Notes under the pieces: model-generated | What the model was told of the DNA's origin: nothing | What the model saw: only the letters and a program-made list of their open reading frames with translations | The model's database searches: none | Source: CAZART01 sp964487555 | GTDB taxonomy: Bacteria > Bacteroidota > Rhodothermia > Rhodothermales > VXPQ01 | Direction of reading: 5' to 3' | NCBI GenBank assembly: GCA_964487555.1 | Contig: CAZART010000038.1 | Coordinates: forward strand, 1 to 41,958 | DNA length: 41,958 nucleotides | Program-made: the position numbers and the translations under genes | Shown: one piece after another, positions 26,401-32,411 of the stretch | Layout: the number at the start of each line of letters is the position of its first letter | How positions within the stretch are numbered: position 1 is the first letter of the stretch

Positions 26401-26941
26401 CTTCGCGCTCCCAGCGCTCGGGCAGATGCTCCGTGGCCGGATGCGTGCGATCGACGACATCGATCGTGGCCGTGCGCACGTTCGGGTGATTCGGATGGTT
26501 CTTGAACCACGCGCCGACGAGCTTCCCGTACCAGGGCCACTCGTACTCCGTATCCGCGGCTGAATGAATACCGACAAAACCGCCCCCGGCCTGGATATAG
26601 CGCTCGAAGGCCGTCTGCTGCGCGGGGTTGAGAACGTTCTGCGTGGTGTTCAGGAAGACGACGGCCTGGAACCCGCGCAGATAATCCTCTCTGAAGGAAG
26701 CAGCATCCTCGGTGAAAACGGGCGTAAATCCGTGCTCGACGCCGAGGTGTTCAATGGCTTCGATTCCGAAGGGAATAGAGCTGTGGCGCCAGCCGGTGGT
26801 TTTTGAGAAGATCAATATGGAGGCGCCGTCGCTGTCGGCTTGCGTCAGGAGTGCCGGTGTCCCAAAATGGGAGATCGGCATCGCGCCGGCGAAGAGCAGC
26901 ACGAGCGCGGCGGTCAGCGCTTGGGCCGGGGAAAATGGCAT
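23468..26941 (-). CDS. Secreted ThuA / sorbosone dehydrogenase / PKD / cytochrome c / CBM-like protein
   Basis: 1157 residues from the ATG that opens a signal peptide (MPFSPAQALTAALVLLFAGA). Modules in order: a ThuA-like class I glutamine amidotransferase-fold domain (ILIFSKTTGWRHSSI, GGGFVGIHSAADTEYEWPWY, about 40-275); a glucose/sorbosone dehydrogenase beta-propeller (LAVAPDGRVFYTELDG, SHHGGSLAFDADGNLILSTG, GPDGAMYMLEYGS, about 290-690); a PKD-type domain (FAGSARDPDDDDTLRFEWLF); a class I cytochrome c with C910-Q-A-C913-H914 and a later Met; and a C-terminal CBM6/35-like beta-sandwich. The combination suggests periplasmic or surface oxidation of a sugar or sugar derivative with electrons passing to the attached heme. 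Bacteroidota and Rhodothermota encode similar fusions. Confidence 0.92.
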   Translation of the reverse strand: MPFSPAQALTAALVLLFAGAMPISHFGTPALLTQADSDGASILIFSKTTGWRHSSIPFGIEAIEHLGVEHGFTPVFTEDAASFREDYLRGFQAVVFLNTTQNVLNPAQQTAFERYIQAGGGFVGIHSAADTEYEWPWYGKLVGAWFKNHPNHPNVRTATIDVVDRTHPATEHLPERWEREDEWYSYRSFYPGINVLAQLDEETYDGGTNGSYHPIAWYHEYDGGRAFYTGLGHTDESFGEPHYLEHLLGGIRYAMGDGTPLDYAKAYSVEKPEENRFEKTVLVNDLDVPMELAVAPDGRVFYTELDGTLAVYDPAGAEASVVHEFAVTRAGGSGVIGVTLDPSFAENRFLYVYYSPPAETDPFDFRLSRFTLTEQSTLDLSTESILLTVPVSRNSGSHHGGSLAFDADGNLILSTGDSTSPFPADGYAPLDERSGYEHEILDAQRSAGNTNDLKGKILRIHPEPDGSYTVPEGNLFPRGTPLTRPEIYAMGARNPYRIAVNPKTGAVYWGDIGPDAGEDSDDGRGPRGYDEFNVAKEPGFFGWPYFIGNNRAYGDWNFETATAGPRFDPAAPVNESRNNTGLRELPPAQPPFIWYPYAAYDAFPELGEGGRSAMAGAFYTFDPSIAVPGAFPEYYDGALFVFEWMRNVVLAIRMDENDNYLQNEPFMVSNGDFRRPIDLTFGPDGAMYMLEYGSIYGVDNEDARLVKITYNAGNRAPVATARIRDAKADSLAQARSWLTSDRRYHAKVIREMAGAAPLEVSFAGSARDPDDDDTLRFEWLFDGETVEATRSNARHVYTEPGSYNAVLRVRDRSGEWGSDTLLIRVGNEAPEVSIETPRNRSFFWEGEVFDYTVSVTDPEDIDVDPSDVLVEYAYFRQPGALQREVGGDRLLTPATPVRSWGETLIAGSDCQACHTVDGASIGPSFTQIAARYQTDDDALAILAGKIIEGGGGNWGDVAMSAHPQLTQQEAEEIVRYIFSLTDSPRGFSPLPVEGRLPLMEHTDDEPHGRYVLRARYTDRGALGAGPVTGEDVITLRPATVRSVFADEHTGFPRWGNNISGGKHKSHVMLRNVDFADVTGFTFDYDAWGSAGEIEVRIDSYAGPVVVRTPYALGEDARAHAKLNTRLEGEHDVYFIVRQPEPPDAEVMTLKAVTFERE

Positions 26942-27424
26942 TCTTTGACGTGTGGGCGCGAGGAAATGGCGAAGTGGCACGTCGAATCTAGCACGACCGA
27001 CACGCCGCGTCCAATTTAATGACGCCGGAGTCGGCATACGCCCAGCTTTCCCCCATGACGGCCCGGAAGAGCCTGCGGATGCTATCCGCCGCACCATACT
27101 CGGCCTCGCCGTTGACGAAAACATGACGGCCGATTCGATGCGACGTCACCTTCTGTGGTACTTCTGATGCGTCATTCCCTACTTGCGCACGCAACCACAG
27201 CTGTGTTGACAACCGTCGCCGGCCGTACCGCTTGGACGACGATCACTATGCCGGAACGTAGTCGGAGAGGCGCAACGGCATTCGCCACGTCGCATGCTTT
27301 GTCGTCGATCAGATCATGGGAGGAGACAAGCAGCCGGGGCGCTCCTCAGTGGAACGTCCCCGGCCTTTTACCTGTCAGTCCCCGGCTGCGGGCGGAGGGG
27401 CACCCACAGCGCAGAGATGCATAC
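26942..27424. other. Spacer with nested inverted repeats
   Basis: About 480 bases between two minus-strand genes. It contains the palindromic structure at 27330-27389. Frames crossing the region have no protein-like translation. The promoter for the ThuA gene should be here but was not recognised. Confidence 0.5.
27330..27389 (-). terminator. Nested inverted repeats, possible terminator/attenuator
   Basis: GCAGCCGGGG (27330-27339) has a perfect complement CCCCGGCTGC at 27380-27389, and part of it can instead pair with CCCCGGC at about 27358-27364, followed by CTTTT on the plus strand. Two mutually exclusive hairpins are therefore possible. It lies 36 bases after the stop of the lipoprotein glycosidase gene on the minus strand, so termination of that gene is the simplest reading. 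Confidence 0.45.
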
Positions 27425-28903
27425 TTAAGGATTAATCAGGAAAACCCGCGGCGTGCCATTGGTCAACGATACGCCGCTCAGCGTCGTCCCGTCAAAGCTC
27501 CCGAACGTCGTGGACGATCCGTCCAGCGCGTACTCGGTTGCAGAGGTGCCGTTGTCGGTGACGGTCAGATCGACCGTCACGTCGTTCTTCTTGTCGTAAG
27601 CAATGACGATCTGTCCACCGTCAGGTCGCTTAAAAAGGTGCTCGAAATAATCGTTCTTCGATTTGTTTCCCGACGCCGTCGTCGAAGACAACTCCTGCGG
27701 AGCGACGGTAATAGTGCCGACGTCGAAGAGACTGACGAGCATTTTGACCGTATGGAAGGCTAGCTTCTTCGTACGGTCGGCGTAGGTCAGGCCGAGATGG
27801 AAGTTGGCGTCGCCTCCGATGACCTCTGAGTCCTGAGGCAGGTCCTTTATCTCATAGATGCCCAGGTGTTCGATCTCGCCGTCGATTCCGAGGAACGTGG
27901 CAAAGGCGCGTACCCACCATTCGGCCTGGTCCTGTTCCGTATGGTCTTCCCAGGGAGCTGCGAACCCCATCTCGTTGATCCAGATCGGCTCACCTTCACA
28001 GTCGTTGTTTATGGTCGGAACCCAGAAATCGAGATATTGGGTGTCCAGCGTATTCTCGACGGTTACGTTGTTCCGGCTCCACGTTTCTGGATATTCGTGG
28101 TGCGATGCGATATCGAAGTACGGGGCGTTGAGATGCGTATTGCACGTCTCATCGATCCATTCGAATTCCGGCCACACCAGGCCCCCGAATAGAACCTCCG
28201 CGCCCGGATGGGCATTGCGCGCCGCGATCGCTCCCTCGCGAAGCACGTCGTTGTACTGAGCAACCGTGCCTTCCCACCAGAATTCGTCATTCTGTTCGTT
28301 GTAGAATTCGTAGGAAAGGACGTTGCTGTGCTGGCTCATTTGAGCGGCGATCGTGCCGACGAAATCGATCCAGTCGTTGATGTCGGCCGGCGGATCGTTC
28401 CAGTAGATGCCATCGGAACCGCCGATCCCCGCCCATGGCGCGGTGTAGCCGAGGTAAGGACGCAGGTTGATTCCGAAGCCGGCCGCCGTCGAAGCAAAAG
28501 TGTCGAGCCATCCGGTGTCGAATTGATCCTGCTGGGGCTCATAGTCGTCCCAACCGAAACTCCCTCGCCACGTATCGACGCCGAGCTCGTTGAAGAGAGC
28601 GAAGTCCGCCTCAAGCTCCGAAACCGGATCGCCCTTGTCGTAGTCCTCGAGGATGGAGAAGGAAATCGGCTTGGTGACGTTCGGCGGCTCGGTCTCGCCG
28701 CCGCCTCCTCCACCTCCTCCACCACCACCGCCCCCACTACCGTGTCCGGGGTTATGGTCTGAAGCGACCACCCCCCGGCCTTCTCGTTCGCCGTCGGACG
28801 ACACGAGGTCGCCCGAACCGCTTTCGCAGGATGAAAGGCCGAAGAACACGGCTGTGGCTAGTATAACTAAGCTTAGGTTGCGTAAAAGATTATGGATGAA
28901 CAT
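27425..28903 (-). CDS. Lipoprotein glycoside hydrolase, (beta/alpha)8 clan GH-A type
   Basis: 492 residues from the ATG preceded by CAGGAGG, a strong ribosome-binding site; the frame is open 34 codons further up but without sense. A type II signal peptide ends at LSSC (Cys26), followed by a linker with 13 consecutive Gly. The barrel begins ISFSILEDYDKGD and has GVDTWRGSFGWDDYEP and INLRPYLGYTAPW. The clan A catalytic pair is visible: YEFYNEQND with acid/base Glu203, and IWINEMGF with nucleophile Glu311. The retaining mechanism is therefore expected; closest look is to GH39/GH5-like enzymes, but the exact family and substrate are not settled. A beta-sandwich ends the protein. The gene is divergent from 29352 with LacI-type palindromes between. 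Confidence 0.85.
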   Translation of the reverse strand: MFIHNLLRNLSLVILATAVFFGLSSCESGSGDLVSSDGEREGRGVVASDHNPGHGSGGGGGGGGGGGGGETEPPNVTKPISFSILEDYDKGDPVSELEADFALFNELGVDTWRGSFGWDDYEPQQDQFDTGWLDTFASTAAGFGINLRPYLGYTAPWAGIGGSDGIYWNDPPADINDWIDFVGTIAAQMSQHSNVLSYEFYNEQNDEFWWEGTVAQYNDVLREGAIAARNAHPGAEVLFGGLVWPEFEWIDETCNTHLNAPYFDIASHHEYPETWSRNNVTVENTLDTQYLDFWVPTINNDCEGEPIWINEMGFAAPWEDHTEQDQAEWWVRAFATFLGIDGEIEHLGIYEIKDLPQDSEVIGGDANFHLGLTYADRTKKLAFHTVKMLVSLFDVGTITVAPQELSSTTASGNKSKNDYFEHLFKRPDGGQIVIAYDKKNDVTVDLTVTDNGTSATEYALDGSSTTFGSFDGTTLSGVSLTNGTPRVFLINP

Positions 28904-29158
28904 GCATGGCCTCCTGATCGTGCATTTAAGCGCTCTACGTAGGAATTCGCGCGCAGCCGTTTTCCAGAAGGAGACGTCGTAAGGTGCGCCGGGGATGATC
29001 CTCAAAGTTGCTAACCAACCGCGCAGAATTGTGGATGTGGTTCACTTCACAAGCAATGGCATCACCTCCGGTGCAACAGCTCTCGTGAATCGTACGGACG
29101 TTACGGGGCTTCATCTTGAGAATAGATGCGTTCGTCGCGCGCGAAGATGGTGTACCAT

Positions 29159-29178
29159 CTGCACAAACGATTGCGCAA
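29159..29178. promoter_or_regulatory. Candidate LacI/GalR-family operator 1
   Basis: TGCACAAACGATTGCGCA is an 18-base imperfect palindrome centred on a CG step between 29168 and 29169, with two mismatched pairs. Central CG palindromes with AAACG/CGTTT arms are the hallmark of LacI/GalR-family operators. Confidence 0.5.
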
Positions 29179-29269
29179 AGGACGCCATAAAAAGGCCCGC
29201 TTTCGGCGCCCTCGGAAGAGATCAAAGCCACGCATGTGCCATGAATCATCCAAATTACATAGGCTAAAT

Positions 29270-29281
29270 GCAAACGTTTGC
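29270..29281. promoter_or_regulatory. Candidate LacI/GalR-family operator 2
   Basis: GCAAACGTTTGC is a perfect 12-base palindrome. It shares AAACG(A/T)TTGCGCA with operator 1, with one mismatch in 13 bases. The centres are 107 bases apart. It covers the first possible ATG of the downstream frame, which argues for a later translation start. Confidence 0.55.
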
Positions 29282-29351
29282 GCAGATTGTGCAAACCTCT
29301 ATAACAGAATCGTTGCAGTTCCGGCGGAAACTTGTTTCGACGATCCAGGGC

Positions 29352-31136
29352 ATGCAAACGAATGAACGTATGGCGACCAACGGCCAAGGCGGCGGTTCAA
29401 CGAACGATTCCGGCATCCACGATGCACCGCAGTTCCATCAATTTGTATACGTGCTCTGGTATACGGTCCTCGTCGTCGGGATACCCTGCTTTTTGATAGG
29501 ACTTTGTGAACTGGGTCTACGGATTGGTGATTACGGAGCGTCCTTCGATCTCTTCTTACCTGTTCCGGGACACGAATCGTACCTGTATCCGAATCCCAAC
29601 ATCGGCGGCCTGTATTTCGTGCACCAGGATGCGCCGACCATACTGGCCGATTACTTCCGGGCCCGGTCTGACGAGAGCGACATCCGCCTGTTCGTGCAGG
29701 GCGGGTCGTCTGCCGCGGGCTTCCCTTTCTACTACGGCGCAACCTTTCCCCATATTCTCGAGAATCGGATCCGACGCAGCGTTCCGGACCGCCACGTCGA
29801 CGTCGTAAATACAGGCATGGCCGCCGTGAATTCGTTCACGCTTCTCGATCTGGCGCCGCAAATTATCGCGCAGCAGCCCGACGCCGTCCTCATCTATACC
29901 GGCCATAATGAATACTATGGTGCCCTCGGCGCGGGCTCGTCGGAGCACATCTCGGGCAGACGATGGCTGGTTCGACTCTATCTCCGTCTACTCCGATTCC
30001 GTACCGTCCAGTTGCTTCGAGATCTGCTTCAATCCATGCTCCTCATAAACCGAATCGAGGCTTCGGCCGATCAGGGACAAATGGAGCTCCTTGCGCGAGA
30101 GCGTACCATCCCCTACAAATCCGACCGCTATCGAGAAGGCCTCTTGCAGCTTCGGGAGAATCTATCGCGCCTTCTCGCCCTCTACAAGCGGCATGAAATA
30201 CCGGTGTTCGTGTCCACGATTGCGTCAAACGAGCGCGATCAACCCCCGTTCGTGAGTAGTGAGGATTCATTGTCGGCCGACGCGGCCTACGCCATGGCCC
30301 AGATTCTGGACAGCCTGGATCGCGCTCAGGCGGCACGGGAGGCGTACGCGAGGGCGAAAGACTTTGACGAACTCCGATTTCGCGCGCCCGAGGACGTGAA
30401 TGACCTTATTCGTGAAGTCGCCGGAGCTTACGGAGCGGTCGTGGTCGACGCCCGCACGTCGTTGGCGTCTCACGCACCGAACCGCATTATCGGCAATGAA
30501 CTGATGACCGATCACGTGCATCCGTATCCGCACGGCTACCAGGTCGTTGCCGACGCATTTTATCATGCCCTCGCGGAAAACGGAATGCTCGAGACGACGA
30601 CCCCGGCTTCCCCGGAGGGTGCGGAACGAACCGGCGAGGCGTCATCGTCAGCTTCGCTCGGACGCGACGTCGTGCTGACGGAGGTAGATTCGCTTGTAGG
30701 TATGTACCATATTCTCGCACTGAAATCCCGCTGGCCGTTTACATCCCGGTCGCGGTCGGTTCAGCTGCCCACTCCACAAAGCTTTCAGGAGCACCTTGCT
30801 CAAGCCGTGTTCTCAGGTCGAATGCGCTGGGACGAAGCGAACCGCAGTCTCATAGCATACTCGGTCCGGCGCGGTGATCTTGAAAACGCCCTCGTCGCCG
30901 CGCGGTGCCGGCAGCAGGAGCTTCCGTTTCTCATCGAACCATACCTTACGACGGCACGCCTGCAGACGCTGCTTTCCGACTTCGAAGGCGCGAGGCGAAC
31001 CCTCGATCGGGCAAACGATGTGGAAGAGACGTGGCAAGCACATGCCCTCCTCGCCGATGTTCTGAGGCGTATGCATCATGAGCGCCGCGCAGCGAAGCAT
31101 CGCCGCAGGGCGCAAGAACTGCGGACTGATGACTGA
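29352..31136 (+). CDS. Membrane-anchored SGNH/GDSL-type hydrolase with C-terminal TPR
   Basis: About 594 residues. Three in-frame ATGs are possible (29268, 29352, 29370); 29352 is chosen because 29268 lies inside a palindromic operator-like site. A hydrophobic segment (FVYVLWYTVLVVGIPCFLIGLCELGL) anchors the protein. SGNH blocks follow: FVQGGSSAAGFPF (block I Ser), a later GMAAVNSFT, YTGHNEYYG (block III Asn) and TDHVHPYPHGY (block V Asp and His). The nucleophile block is GGSSAAG, not GDSL, as in the large anchored SGNH proteins of environmental bacteria. After about residue 430 the sequence is helical and ends in TPR-like repeats (ALVAARCRQQELPFLIEPY, ARRTLDRANDVEETWQAHAL). Ester hydrolysis or O-acetyl transfer on a glycan is the family expectation; the substrate is unknown. 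Confidence 0.82.
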   Translation: MQTNERMATNGQGGGSTNDSGIHDAPQFHQFVYVLWYTVLVVGIPCFLIGLCELGLRIGDYGASFDLFLPVPGHESYLYPNPNIGGLYFVHQDAPTILADYFRARSDESDIRLFVQGGSSAAGFPFYYGATFPHILENRIRRSVPDRHVDVVNTGMAAVNSFTLLDLAPQIIAQQPDAVLIYTGHNEYYGALGAGSSEHISGRRWLVRLYLRLLRFRTVQLLRDLLQSMLLINRIEASADQGQMELLARERTIPYKSDRYREGLLQLRENLSRLLALYKRHEIPVFVSTIASNERDQPPFVSSEDSLSADAAYAMAQILDSLDRAQAAREAYARAKDFDELRFRAPEDVNDLIREVAGAYGAVVVDARTSLASHAPNRIIGNELMTDHVHPYPHGYQVVADAFYHALAENGMLETTTPASPEGAERTGEASSSASLGRDVVLTEVDSLVGMYHILALKSRWPFTSRSRSVQLPTPQSFQEHLAQAVFSGRMRWDEANRSLIAYSVRRGDLENALVAARCRQQELPFLIEPYLTTARLQTLLSDFEGARRTLDRANDVEETWQAHALLADVLRRMHHERRAAKHRRRAQELRTDD

Positions 31137-31204
31137 CTGAATTCGGTCGGCCTGAGCCATTCTCCAGCGGATGGCCGGCGACGCACTGAGCGCCAACAAT
31201 AAAA

Positions 31205-31245
31205 AGGAAATACTACTTGACCGTTACTCGAGTATATCCTAAGCT
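31205..31245 (+). promoter_or_regulatory. Candidate promoter of the Bor-like lipoprotein gene
   Basis: TTGACC at about 31217 is followed 13-17 bases later by TATATCC/TAAGCT, a weak sigma-70-like pair in an AT-rich patch 50-70 bases upstream of the lipoprotein gene. By eye only. Confidence 0.3.
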
Positions 31246-31287
31246 TGACGCGATTCGACCCAGATCCAGACCCAGACCTTGCACGCG

Positions 31288-31731
31288 ATGAAATACCTCT
31301 GCAGCACAGTTCTTCTCATTTCTGCTCTCGCCTCAGCGGGCTGCTATCATGCCACAGTAACGACGGGGCGGACGCCCAGCAATGTAGTAATCGACAAACC
31401 GTTCGCCACCGGCTGGATCTATGGGCTTGTCCCACCCTCTACGGTCAACGCTGCGTCAGAATGTCCGGACGGGGTGGCCATCGTTGAGACGGAGCTGAGT
31501 TTTGTCAACCAGCTGGTCAGCTTCATCACGTTCGGCATCTTTACTCCCATGCACATAAAGGTAACTTGTGCAGCTTCCGGGTCGGCTTCCATAGACGAAT
31601 CGAACTACGTCGTGACGATTCCCGAAGGCGCTAATGAATCCGACGTCATCGAAGCGTTTGGCATTGCGGCCGACCAAGCTGTCGCATCAGGGGGTGAGCT
31701 TCACGTACGGTATCAGCGCGTCCAACCATAG
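31288..31731 (+). CDS. Bor/Iss-like small lipoprotein
   Basis: 147 residues from the ATG; a TTG three codons upstream is possible. Lipobox LASAGC (Cys19). The mature part reads like the Bor family: VVIDKPFATGWIYGLVPPST, ECPDGVAIVETELSFVNQLV, TFGIFTPMHIKVTCA. In lambda, Bor is an outer-membrane lipoprotein linked to serum resistance; in environmental bacteria the role is unknown. The C-terminal 50 residues go beyond the usual Bor length. A short hairpin followed by six T lies just after the stop. Confidence 0.8.
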   Translation: MKYLCSTVLLISALASAGCYHATVTTGRTPSNVVIDKPFATGWIYGLVPPSTVNAASECPDGVAIVETELSFVNQLVSFITFGIFTPMHIKVTCAASGSASIDESNYVVTIPEGANESDVIEAFGIAADQAVASGGELHVRYQRVQP

Positions 31732-31747
31732 TTTTCCCCCACGGCAC

Positions 31748-31766
31748 AGCATGAAATGCTTTTTTC
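31748..31766 (+). terminator. Possible intrinsic terminator after the Bor-like gene
   Basis: AGCAT-GAA-ATGCT followed by TTTTTT, 16 bases after the stop codon. The stem is only five base pairs and partly A-T, so it would be weak. Confidence 0.45.
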
Positions 31767-32114
31767 TACCGGTCGCACCCAAAATAATCTGAACGTGCGG
31801 AAAAACGTGGGGCGCTGAACGCCGTTGGCGTTGATCTCTGGCGAGATGGAGCACGAGCCGCACATCGACGTGCGCGAGTGGATCCATTGCGGCGCGAGGC
31901 CGGGCATACCGGTTTAAACGAAGGTAGACACGATTTCAGCGCCGACCTCTCAGGAGCTTTATCTCCCACATGCCCACGGGCGATTCCGCCACGTCCGGAA
32001 TTGGCGGTTGGATAATTGGCATTTCTGACGTCGACATTCTAGGTTGTGTCAGGCTGAAGCCCGCAGTCGCGCGCTGAATACCCGTGGTTCCCCGCGCCAT
32101 ATCCCGTGGCACCG
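31767..32114. other. Spacer upstream of the ECF sigma relic
   Basis: About 350 bases with no supportable gene. Open frames give short peptides without family resemblance. The promoter of the sigma relic and kinase would be expected here. Confidence 0.45.
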
Positions 32115-32384
32115 ATGGTGGACCACTCCGGCGAGATCACACAGCTTCTTCAGGAAGCCCGGCAGGGCGATCCGAAGGCGATCAACCACCTCTATGAGGC
32201 CGTCTACGAAGAGTTGCGCCATATTGCCCATCAGCGACTCTCTCGAAACCGTGCCAATACATGCGGAAGTCCCGGCGAAAATGTGCCGCTGGACGCCGTC
32301 ACGGTGGCTGTGGAAGACGGAATAAAGATGCGGGGCATTGATCCTTTTCCCGCGCGTCCTGCGAGTGATAGGTATAGCATCTAA
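32115..32384 (+). pseudogene. Decayed ECF sigma factor gene
   Basis: The frame starts like an intact ECF sigma of the type paired with TPR kinases: MVDHSGEITQLLQEARQGDP, INHLYEAVYEELRHIAHQRL. It then jumps from SRNRANT straight to GENVPLDAVTVAVED, a phrase that normally lies about 60 residues further on, between regions 2 and 4. After that it runs into unrelated sequence and stops. Most of region 2 and all of region 4 are missing, so it cannot work as a sigma factor. The kinase gene begins 27 bases later, the usual neighbour arrangement. Confidence 0.7.
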
Positions 32385-32411
32385 CTTTCTCGGGATGCGG
32401 GAGACACGCAA

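Larger units (their letters stand above)
28904..29351. other. Divergent regulatory region
   Basis: About 450 bases between the lipoprotein glycosidase and the SGNH protein. It holds the glycosidase ribosome-binding site at its left end and two similar palindromes (29159-29178 and 29270-29281). No gene of its own is supported. Confidence 0.6.

Noticed and set aside
28690..28730. Repeat of CCTCC/ACC triplets as a regulatory repeat
   Set aside because: It is the 13-Gly linker of the lipoprotein glycosidase and needs no other explanation.
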